Position numbers and translations under genes: made by a program. Shown piece after piece: positions 27,244 to 33,904 of a stretch of 35,553 nucleotides of DNA; positions within the stretch are counted from its first letter, which is position 1, and each line of letters starts with the position of its first letter. Under the pieces are notes generated by a model. That model had not been told where the DNA came from and searched no databases. It was given only the letters and a program-made list of their open reading frames with translations. This stretch comes from JAHFPN01 sp036559465 (lineage in GTDB: Bacteria; Pseudomonadota; Alphaproteobacteria; Rhizobiales; Xanthobacteraceae). The stretch lies in assembly GCA_036559465.1 (NCBI GenBank), contig DATBTC010000042.1:1-35553 (forward strand), written 5' to 3'.

Positions 27244-27293
27244 GGGGATCCTCCGAAATTGACCCTAGCAGATTGCCCTGGAACTTAAGAAAC

Positions 27294-28832
27294 TCAAAGA
27301 CTTAGCGCGCGCCGGGCCGCCGCGGTCACGGCCGTGAGCTCAGCCCCCGCCTCGACCTTGCTCCATGAAATCGCGCCCGCATCGAACTTCTCTTGCTCGC
27401 CAGCGACCTTGGCATCCGCGTCCGACGCATCCGCCACTCGCCCGCCCACGCGCGCCACGCGCGTATCGAGTTCCGCCTCGAGCCATATGCCGTCGAACTT
27501 GACCCCCGCCTCTTTCGCCACCGCCTCGATCGCTTCGCGCTCTTCCGGCCGCGCATGCACAGCATCGACGATGGCAGAGTGCCCTGCGCGCAGTGTGCGG
27601 CGGGCAAGATCCTGGAACCGCGCATAGACCCGCGCCGTCGCCTCTTGCGAATAAGCGTCCTGCGATAATTTCTCCGTCTCGCCCACGTTGAACAGCCGCT
27701 TGCGCTCGATGTCGGAGCGCAGATGCACCGCGCCCGGCGCGGGCAACAAGAAAGGCGCGAGCGAAGCGGCAAGCGCGCTCTTGCCCGCGCCGGAAAGCCC
27801 GCCGACCGCCACCAGCCGTGGCTTGGGCGGCGCGATCAGGAGCGTTGCGAGTGCTAAATATTCGTGCGCTTCGTCATCAGCCGAGGCCCGCTCCTTTCCT
27901 TCCACGAGCTTGCGCTTATCGAGCGCAACACGGGCGCGGATCGTTGCGCGCAGCGCGAGAAAGAACGGCAGCGCCGCTAGCGCGTCGAGATGCTCCTCCG
28001 CTCCCGCCGCCAGCAGATAGCGGTTGAACACGATATTGGCGGCACGATCGAGCTTGCGATCGACCAAGTCCATGAGCAGAAATGCAAGATCATAGAGCAC
28101 GTCGCCGCTTGCGATCAGCGGGTCGAACTCGATGGCGTCGAACAACACCGGCTTGCCGTCGATCATTGCGACGTTGCACAAATGCAGATCGCCGTGACCG
28201 TGCCGCACGAAGCCGGCCTTACCGCGCGCCATAAGCAACGGGCGGATGAGGCCGAGACTCGCGCGCAGCGCCTCGATCAGCGTCGCGCCGTCTTTCGCTG
28301 CTACCACTTCAGGCGCGGCGCGAAATGCTGCTGCCGCATCGTCCAAGTATTTGCCGAGTACTGCGATCCAGGGCGCCACCTCTACGACCGGAATCGTGCG
28401 GTGCGCCGCCGCCACCGCCTCGCCAAGCGCACGCGCGAACGCGTCGCCGATGCCGCCACGCTTCGCCGCTTCCTCGAGCGTTTCGCCAAAGCGGCGCATC
28501 TCAACCGCCCATTCCACCGGCTCGCCGGCGCCGCCGAGCGCGAGCCGCCCGCCGCGGCGCATGATCGGCACCACGCCGAGATAGAGCTCGGACGCGAAGC
28601 GCCGGTTCACTTCAAGCTCGGTGCGGCAGGCTGCCTCGCGCTTTGCAAGCGTCGAATAGTCGAGATAGGGATATTTCACCGGCCGCTTGATCTTGTAGAC
28701 GCGCTCGCCGGCAAGAAAAACGTGCGCACCGTGCGTATCGATCCGCTTGACCTCCCCGGCAGAAAGACCAAAGGTTCCCGGATCGCCGAGCAACGTTACG
28801 ACGGCAGCCTGCGCCGGATCGATTTCGGACAT
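27294..28832 (-). CDS. fused aminoglycoside-phosphotransferase-like / P-loop kinase protein
   Basis: A 512-residue two-domain protein. The N-terminal half is kinase-like (APH/choline-kinase fold): the catalytic loop is HGDLHLCN (about residue 212) and the metal-binding acids lie in LFDAIEFDP just after. The C-terminal half is a P-loop domain with GGLSGAGKSALA (about 343-354), similar to gluconate/zeta-toxin-like small-molecule kinases. Proteins of this fused design are widespread in proteobacteria but have no firm function; they are not proven antibiotic-resistance enzymes. The start at 28832 is chosen because AAAGGAGA lies at ideal distance; an upstream in-frame ATG (28892) lacks this. It sits 50 bases before glcD on the same strand, so it may be the first gene of the glycolate operon. 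Confidence 0.85.
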   Translation of the reverse strand: MSEIDPAQAAVVTLLGDPGTFGLSAGEVKRIDTHGAHVFLAGERVYKIKRPVKYPYLDYSTLAKREAACRTELEVNRRFASELYLGVVPIMRRGGRLALGGAGEPVEWAVEMRRFGETLEEAAKRGGIGDAFARALGEAVAAAHRTIPVVEVAPWIAVLGKYLDDAAAAFRAAPEVVAAKDGATLIEALRASLGLIRPLLMARGKAGFVRHGHGDLHLCNVAMIDGKPVLFDAIEFDPLIASGDVLYDLAFLLMDLVDRKLDRAANIVFNRYLLAAGAEEHLDALAALPFFLALRATIRARVALDKRKLVEGKERASADDEAHEYLALATLLIAPPKPRLVAVGGLSGAGKSALAASLAPFLLPAPGAVHLRSDIERKRLFNVGETEKLSQDAYSQEATARVYARFQDLARRTLRAGHSAIVDAVHARPEEREAIEAVAKEAGVKFDGIWLEAELDTRVARVGGRVADASDADAKVAGEQEKFDAGAISWSKVEAGAELTAVTAAARRALSL

Positions 28833-28949
28833 GCAATTCTCCTTTGCAGACCGCATGGCACGTGCCGCACCGGTGGCTTTGCGCCAAATCAACGCCTTCG
28901 GCTAGGATTTCCCGCAGCAATGCCTTTGGCAAACGTTCATGGAGCCCCG

Positions 28950-29342
28950 ATGACCCCGCTGCCGCACGCCTTCAAGCGCATCCGCCTCAACCTCGCCCGT
29001 TCCAAGGACTTTCCCGAGGGCAGCGCGCGGCACGGCTACGAATTCGTGGCGCCGCTCGATGGAGAGGGCCGCATCGACCCTGTGCTGTGGAAGCAGCACC
29101 GCGATCAATGCGGCGTTCGCCGATTCTGGGAAAAGCAGCCCGACGAGATCGGCCGGCTGGTGCACCGGCCGGGCGGCCAGGGTGGCGTGTGGAAATTCGA
29201 CTACGACCCGGCCGGCAGCGAGGACGACGAGGCCGGCTACCGCTTCGGCGCGCACCTGTTCCGGCCCGGCGAATACGTCTCGATCCGCGACGAGGACGGC
29301 GTCATGCACACCTTCGTGGTCGCGACCGTGGAATCGCTTTAG
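28950..29342 (+). CDS. conserved hypothetical protein
   Basis: A 130-residue soluble protein without signal peptide, membrane segment or a domain I can name. It starts MTPLPHAFKRIRLNLARSKD and contains GYEFVAPLDGEGRIDP, CGVRRFWEKQPDE, GGVWKFDYDP and GYRFGAHLFRPGEYVSIRD. It ends in a beta-strand-like TFVVATVESL. Aromatic and charged residues alternate in a way that suggests a compact beta fold. The start at 28950 has GGAG five bases upstream; an in-frame ATG at 28920 would add ten residues. It is divergent from the fused kinase gene and abuts the stop codon of the small gene at 29343. GC-rich third positions and the ribosome site support a real gene. Confidence 0.72.
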   Translation: MTPLPHAFKRIRLNLARSKDFPEGSARHGYEFVAPLDGEGRIDPVLWKQHRDQCGVRRFWEKQPDEIGRLVHRPGGQGGVWKFDYDPAGSEDDEAGYRFGAHLFRPGEYVSIRDEDGVMHTFVVATVESL

Positions 29343-29525
29343 CTATTTCGGCTTGCGCTCGCGCGGCACACGGCCGTCTTCCGGCGGCGTCGGCGCGGGC
29401 TCCGTCACCGCGACCGGATCGGAGGCCGGAAACGTCTCTTCGAGTCCTTCGTCGAGCGCGCGCTCAAGCCGGCGCCTCACTTCATCGTACGGGGCTGGCT
29501 TCTTCGGCTTCGTGGTCCGCGGCAT
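29343..29525 (-). CDS. small TFPASDP-motif protein
   Basis: A 60-residue acidic/basic protein: MPRTTKPKKPAPYDEVRRRL, then an amphipathic helix (about 14-30), the motif EETFPASDPVAV and a Pro-rich tail. Short proteins with an LxxAL...TFPASDP core recur in Rhizobiales genomes without assigned function. AGGAG precedes the ATG by eight bases. It lies 35 bases after lutC on the same strand, so it may be the fourth gene of that operon. Its stop codon directly touches the convergent stop of the gene at 28950-29342. Function unknown. Confidence 0.75.
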   Translation of the reverse strand: MPRTTKPKKPAPYDEVRRRLERALDEGLEETFPASDPVAVTEPAPTPPEDGRVPRERKPK

Positions 29526-29560
29526 GGACGGCTCCTGTCCGATTGCGCGGATTTTCCGCG

Positions 29561-30238
29561 TCAGGGTTTCCCCACGATCAGCACGTGCAGACTGCGCGGC
29601 CCGTGCGCGCCGAGTAAGGTCTTCTGCTCGATGTCGCCCGAGCGCGACGGGCCGGTGATCCAGTTCACCGCGCGCGGCATTTTTCCCTCGCCGAATTTCT
29701 TGCGCAGCCGGTCCCAGACCGTCTCGTAATCGCCGGCCACATCCTTGGCATCGATGATGACCAGATGATGGTCGGGCAGGAAATTGAGCGTCGTGGGGTT
29801 GTCTGGGCCCGAGAGCAGCACAAGCGTGCCGGATTCCGCCGCCCCACCAAATGCATAAGAGACCGCCGCGAGCTGCTTGCCGTCGGAGCGGCCGGTCGAA
29901 ACTTCCAGCGTCTTCTCACTGTCCCATGGAATCTGCTGCAGCCGCGCGTCGTCGCCGCGGCGCACCCGCATCGGCAGATTCTTCGAACGCAGATAGGCCG
30001 AAACCGCCGCCGGCACTTCATCGGCGGAACCGAGCTGCTGCACCGTGCCGGAGATTCCTTCGACCTGATCCTTGAACACCTTCATCCGCTCCGTGGGCGG
30101 CTTCTGCGCGCGCGCGGGAATCAGCCCGCGCGGATGGCGCACGATGCGATCCTCGACCGTGGTCTTGCGCGGCGCCTCGCGGCCATTGACGCCGAGCGAG
30201 CGGCGGATCGAGCCGAGCACCAGATCGCGGCTGCTCAT
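29561..30238 (-). CDS. lutC: LutC, LUD-domain protein of L-lactate oxidation
   Basis: A 225-residue LUD-domain (DUF162) protein, the third part of the LutABC (LldEFG) complex that oxidises L-lactate to pyruvate. The family pattern is seen in the start SSRDLVLGSIRRSLGV, in YAFGGAAESGTLVLLSG (about 128-144), in LPDHHLVIIDAKDV and in the ending ITGPSRSGDIEQKTLLGAHG. The start ATG overlaps the lutB stop by four bases (ATGA). A distinctive element is the Arg/Lys-rich 17-50 region. Without lutA and lutB nearby this family would be hard to assign; with them the call is secure. Confidence 0.92.
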   Translation of the reverse strand: MSSRDLVLGSIRRSLGVNGREAPRKTTVEDRIVRHPRGLIPARAQKPPTERMKVFKDQVEGISGTVQQLGSADEVPAAVSAYLRSKNLPMRVRRGDDARLQQIPWDSEKTLEVSTGRSDGKQLAAVSYAFGGAAESGTLVLLSGPDNPTTLNFLPDHHLVIIDAKDVAGDYETVWDRLRKKFGEGKMPRAVNWITGPSRSGDIEQKTLLGAHGPRSLHVLIVGKP

Positions 30239-31677
30239 GGCTTGCCCTCGTGCTTGCGCCGGCGCTGCTCGCGCTGCCACTGCGCCTGGAACGTCGAGCC
30301 TTCCGGCGCGGGGAAGTCGCGAAATTTCGTCCAGCCGCGCGCCAGCGGCAGGAAACGGAAGCGGCCGCGCCATCCGAGCAGCGAAAGCGCGCCGACCGCG
30401 ATGCCGGTCGCGAAGCGATAGAGCCGCGGCCGCTTGGCGAACGCCGCCCAGATGCCGAGTCCCCAGCGCACCGGCGCCGGCGAAAGATGCCGCTCGAATT
30501 CGCGCTCGCGCCAATGGCGCATGAGTTTCGGCAGCGGAATGCGCACCGGGCAGACTTCCTCGCAGCGGCCGCAGAAGGTCGAGGCGTTCGGCAGATGCTT
30601 GGCGTTCTCGATGCCGACGAATACCGGGTCGAGCACCGCGCCCATGGGCCCGGCATAGACCCAGCCATAAGCGTGACCGCCGACCGCTTGATAGACCGGG
30701 CAATGGTTCATGCAGGCGCCGCAGCGGATGCACCGCAGCATCTCGCGCAAAGCGCCGCCCAGCATGCTGGAGCGGCCGTTGTCGAGAATAACCACGTGAT
30801 ACTCGCCCGGCCCGTCCGGGTCCTCGGGCCGCCGCGGGCCGGTGGCGAACGTCGTATAGGCCGCCATTTCCGCGCCGGTCGCCGTGCGGCCGAGCACGCG
30901 CAGCAGTGTCGTAGCGTCCTCGAGCGTCGGCACGACTTTCTCGATCGAAGCCAGCACGATCAGCGCCTTGGGCAAGGTCTGCGTGAGATCGCCGTTGCCT
31001 TCGTTGGTGACGAGCACCGAGCTGCCGGTCTCGGCCACGAGGAAGTTCGCACCGGTGATGCCGACATCGGCGGCGAAGAATTTTTCGCGCAGGATCGCGC
31101 GTGCCTCCGCCAAGAGCGCGGTCGGCTCGTCGAGATTGCGCCCCGCGGAGAGCTTGGTGTGCACGCGGCGGAAATCGGCCTCGATCTGCTCTTTCGTGAG
31201 ATGCACTGCCGGCGCGATGATGTGCGAGGGCGCCTCGCGGCGAAGCTGGATGATGTATTCGCCGAGATCCGTCTCGATCGGCGTAATGCCGTTTTCCTCG
31301 AGGAAATCGTTGATGCCGATCTCCTCGCCGATCATCGACTTGCCCTTGGTCACGGTCTTGGCCTTGAGCCGCTTGCAGATTTCGAGCACCGCAGCGCGCG
31401 CTTCTTCGGGCGTCGCCGCCCAATGCACCTGTCCGCCCGACTCGGTGACGCGCTCTTCGTAGCGCTCCAAGTAGAGATCGAGATGCGCGAGCGCGTGGTC
31501 CTTGATGTCGCGCGACTCGTCGCGCAGCGCGTCGTACTCCGGCAGCTTCGCCACCGCTCCTGCCCGCCGGCCGATGAAGCCGACTTCGGCCCGCGTCAGC
31601 GCCTTCTGCAATTGCGCGTCCTCGAGCGCGCGGCGTGTGTTATCGCGGAAGCGCGTCGAGGTGATGGCCTGGGTCAT
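30235..31677 (-). CDS. lutB: LutB, iron-sulfur L-lactate oxidation protein
   Basis: A 480-residue protein that combines a LUD domain (about 70-300) with two [4Fe-4S] motifs: CIRCGACMNHCPVY (about 310-323) and CGRCEEVCPVRIP (about 360-372). The LUD part shows KGKSMIGEEIGINDFLEENG, the LREKFFAADVGITGANFLVA stretch and YHVVILDNGRSS. It belongs to the LutABC system, which oxidises L-lactate and feeds electrons to the respiratory chain. The start at 31677 overlaps the lutA stop (ATGA), and its stop overlaps the lutC start, so all three genes are coupled. The C-terminal part beyond the clusters is basic and hydrophobic and could contact the membrane. Confidence 0.94.
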   Translation of the reverse strand: MTQAITSTRFRDNTRRALEDAQLQKALTRAEVGFIGRRAGAVAKLPEYDALRDESRDIKDHALAHLDLYLERYEERVTESGGQVHWAATPEEARAAVLEICKRLKAKTVTKGKSMIGEEIGINDFLEENGITPIETDLGEYIIQLRREAPSHIIAPAVHLTKEQIEADFRRVHTKLSAGRNLDEPTALLAEARAILREKFFAADVGITGANFLVAETGSSVLVTNEGNGDLTQTLPKALIVLASIEKVVPTLEDATTLLRVLGRTATGAEMAAYTTFATGPRRPEDPDGPGEYHVVILDNGRSSMLGGALREMLRCIRCGACMNHCPVYQAVGGHAYGWVYAGPMGAVLDPVFVGIENAKHLPNASTFCGRCEEVCPVRIPLPKLMRHWREREFERHLSPAPVRWGLGIWAAFAKRPRLYRFATGIAVGALSLLGWRGRFRFLPLARGWTKFRDFPAPEGSTFQAQWQREQRRRKHEGKP

Positions 31678-32489
31678 GGCGTCCCCTCGGACGGATTGCG
31701 CTTGGCGCGCTCGCCGATCGCGGGCTCCTGCACCATGCCCGCCAGCACCTCGGCGACATGGCGCACCTGCACGGACTTGCCCTGCCGCTGCAGCTTGCCC
31801 GCCATATTCATCAGGCAACCGAGATCGCCAGCCAGCAGCATGGGCGCGCCGGTGGCGACTACGTGTCCGATCTTCTTCTCGACGATGGAATTGGAGACTT
31901 CCGGATATTTGACGCAGAAGGTGCCGCCGAATCCGCAGCAGACGTCCGGGTCCTTCATCTCGGCAAGCGCGAGGCCGGTGACGGTCGAGAGGAGCTTGCG
32001 CGGCTGCGCCTTGACGCCGAGCTCGCGCAGCCCCGAGCAAGCATCGTGGTACGTCGCCGTGCCGTCGTAGATCGCATCCACGCGCTCGACCTTCATCACG
32101 TCTACGAGGAAGCTCGTGAGCTCGAAAGTCTTCTGGCAGAAGGCCGCAGCGCGCGGCATCCAGCCCGGATCGCCGGCGAAAATCTCCGGGTAATGCACCC
32201 GGATCATGCCGGCGCAGGAACCGGACGGCGCCACGACGTAGTCGTAGGGCTCGAAGGCCGAAATCACCGCTTCGGCGATCTCGCGGGCGGTCGCCCGGTC
32301 GCCCGAATTGAACGCCGGCTGGCCGCAGCAGGTTTGCAGTGGCACCTCGACCTCGCAGCCTGCGTCTTCCAGCAACTTCGCCGCCGCAAAACCGATCTTC
32401 GGCCGGATCAGGTCCACCAGACAGGTGACGAAAAGCCCGACCCGCTCGGCCTTTGCGGAACGGTCGGGACGCGGCTTTCTTTTGTTCAT
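31674..32489 (-). CDS. lutA: LutA, CCG-domain L-lactate oxidation protein
   Basis: A 271-residue protein with two CCG cysteine-rich domains, as in LutA/LldE. The first is PLQTCCGQPAFNSGD (about 51-65) and the second PDVCCGFGGTFCVKYPEVS (about 180-198). ATYHDACSGLRELG precedes the second. These domains bind iron-sulfur centres in related GlcF and heterodisulfide reductase proteins. The start at 32489 gives MNKRKPRPDRSAKAERVGLF; the basic tail before VGLFVTCLVD is longer than usual and the start is not firmly fixed. It is the first gene of lutABC and divergent from lldD across 94 bases. Confidence 0.93.
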   Translation of the reverse strand: MNKRKPRPDRSAKAERVGLFVTCLVDLIRPKIGFAAAKLLEDAGCEVEVPLQTCCGQPAFNSGDRATAREIAEAVISAFEPYDYVVAPSGSCAGMIRVHYPEIFAGDPGWMPRAAAFCQKTFELTSFLVDVMKVERVDAIYDGTATYHDACSGLRELGVKAQPRKLLSTVTGLALAEMKDPDVCCGFGGTFCVKYPEVSNSIVEKKIGHVVATGAPMLLAGDLGCLMNMAGKLQRQGKSVQVRHVAEVLAGMVQEPAIGERAKRNPSEGTP

Positions 32490-32538
32490 GCCGGGTGCGG
32501 TGGAAACGGATGGAGCGGCGTTCGCAGCACGCGGATTC

Positions 32539-32570
32539 GTGTTATTCGAACGCTGGCACAAGCGTAACAC
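32539..32570. promoter_or_regulatory. possible operator between lutABC and lldD
   Basis: GTGTTA (32539-32544) and TAACAC (32565-32570) form an inverted repeat with a 20-base spacer, roughly in the middle of the 94-base divergent region. Its symmetrical position suits a regulator controlling both directions. It does not match the usual LldR/GntR site (TGGT..ACCA). No regulator gene is adjacent, and the arms are short. Confidence 0.35.
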
Positions 32571-32583
32571 CAGGGGTAGGGCA

Positions 32584-33732
32584 ATGAAAGTCGTCACCTG
32601 CATCGAGGACCTGCGCGAGATCGCGCGCCGCAAGGTGCCGCGCATGTTCGTCGATTATGCCGAGAGCGGCTCCTACGCCGAGGAAACGCTGCGCGCCAAC
32701 CGCGCGGACCTCGAAGCCGTGAAGCTGCGCCAGCGGGTTATGGTCGACGTCTCGAACCGCGACCTTTCGACCACGATCTTGGGCCGGCCCGTATCGCTGC
32801 CGCTCGCGCTCTCGCCCGTCGGGCTCTTGGGCATGCAGCACGGCGACGGCGAAATTCTCGCGGCCCAGGCCGCCGTTGATGCCGGCATCCCCTTCACGCT
32901 CTCCACCATGTCGGTCGGCTCGATCGAGGACGTGGCGGAAGCGACCAGGAAGCCGTTCTGGTTCCAGCTCTATGTGATGAAGGACCGCGGCTTTATCAAA
33001 TCGCTGATCGAACGCGCGGCGGCGGCCAAATGCAGCGCGCTCGTGCTCACGGTGGATCTGCAGATCCTCGGCCAGCGCCACAAGGACATCAAGAACGGCC
33101 TTTCCGTGCCGCCCAAGATGAAGCTCGCCAACCTGATCGATATCGCCACCAAGCCGGCCTGGGTCTGGAGCATCCTGCGCGCCAAGCGGCGCAACTTCGG
33201 AAATATCGTCGGCCACGTCGGCGGCGTCGCCGACATGTCCTCGCTCGCCAACTGGACCGCGAGCCAGTTCGACCCGACCTTGAACTGGAAGGACGTTGAT
33301 TGGGTACGCAAATATTGGAAAGGCAAGCTGATCGTCAAAGGCGTGCTCGACACCGACGACGCCAGGAAAGCTGTGAAGGCTGGCGCCGACGCCATCGTCG
33401 TTTCCAACCACGGCGGCCGCCAGCTCGACGGCGCGCCCTCCTCGATCTCCGCGCTGCCCCGGATCGCCGACGCGGTCGGCGACAAGGCCGAGCTGCTGTT
33501 CGACGGCGGCGTGCGCTCGGGCCAGGACGTGATGCGCGCGCTCGCGCTCGGCGCGCGCGCTTGCATGATCGGCCGCGCTTATGTTTATGGCGTCGGCGCC
33601 GGCGGCAAGGCGGGCGTCGCCGCCGCCATCGAGACGATCAGGAAGGAACTCGATATCACCATGGCGCTCACCGGCACCAAGCGGGTCAAGGACATCGACC
33701 GGCGGGTGCTCGCGGGCTCGAACGTCGCTTAG
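32584..33732 (+). CDS. lldD: FMN-dependent L-lactate dehydrogenase / 2-hydroxyacid dehydrogenase
   Basis: A 382-residue FMN enzyme of the 2-hydroxyacid dehydrogenase family that oxidises L-lactate to pyruvate, passing electrons to quinone. The substrate-site signature SNHGGRQLDGAPSS begins at S274, with the catalytic base H276 and the substrate-binding R279. FMN-binding segments include LSPVGLLGMQHGDGE, FQLYVMKDR, VLTVDLQILGQRHKD and DGGVRSGQDV. The start ATG has AGGGGTAGGG at the right distance. Close homologues act on glycolate or mandelate, but the divergent lutABC operon favours L-lactate. If so, the cell has two unrelated L-lactate oxidation systems controlled from one intergenic region. 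Confidence 0.92.
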   Translation: MKVVTCIEDLREIARRKVPRMFVDYAESGSYAEETLRANRADLEAVKLRQRVMVDVSNRDLSTTILGRPVSLPLALSPVGLLGMQHGDGEILAAQAAVDAGIPFTLSTMSVGSIEDVAEATRKPFWFQLYVMKDRGFIKSLIERAAAAKCSALVLTVDLQILGQRHKDIKNGLSVPPKMKLANLIDIATKPAWVWSILRAKRRNFGNIVGHVGGVADMSSLANWTASQFDPTLNWKDVDWVRKYWKGKLIVKGVLDTDDARKAVKAGADAIVVSNHGGRQLDGAPSSISALPRIADAVGDKAELLFDGGVRSGQDVMRALALGARACMIGRAYVYGVGAGGKAGVAAAIETIRKELDITMALTGTKRVKDIDRRVLAGSNVA

Positions 33733-33740
33733 CGCTCCGG

Positions 33741-33842
33741 CTACTCTTCCTTGTAGCCATACTCCGGCACGTTGCCGCTGGCGCCGTAATATTTATACGG
33801 CAGGAACTTGCCCGACATAGTGATCCACACCCGATTGCCCAA
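33741..33842 (-). CDS. possible tiny protein (33 residues, TTG start)
   Basis: Between lldD and the DUF3422 gene an open frame runs on the minus strand from TTG (33842) to TAG (33741). It is preceded by AGGAGT three to five bases upstream, close but acceptable. The product begins MGNRVWITMSGKFLPYKYYG and ends with an acidic YKEE. It is aromatic-rich (four Tyr in the last 22 residues). Third codon positions are mostly G or C, as in the neighbours. An ATG nine codons in (33818) gives a 25-residue alternative without a ribosome site. It could also be the 3' remnant of a lost gene. I recognise no family. Confidence 0.4.
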   Translation of the reverse strand: MGNRVWITMSGKFLPYKYYGASGNVPEYGYKEE

Positions 33843-33904
33843 TGACTCCTGAACAGTTGTGCAGAGGCAAGATCGAAGCTATCGAAAGAGCGGAGGCCAG
33901 TTTC

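Noticed and set aside
28857..28866. Perfect 10-base palindrome GGCACGTGCC between the fused kinase and the gene at 28950
   Set aside because: Short palindromes of this kind are frequent in GC-rich DNA, and nothing else marks it as an operator.
30250..32070. 606-residue plus-strand open frame opposite lutB and lutA
   Set aside because: It lies fully antisense to genes with intact iron-sulfur and CCG motifs, and its translation is Arg/Ala-rich without a recognisable domain.
33842..33904. Upstream ATG (33842) as the start of the DUF3422 protein
   Set aside because: No ribosome site precedes it, whereas GTG 33905 has GGAGG at eight bases and starts just before the conserved DHPLR region.
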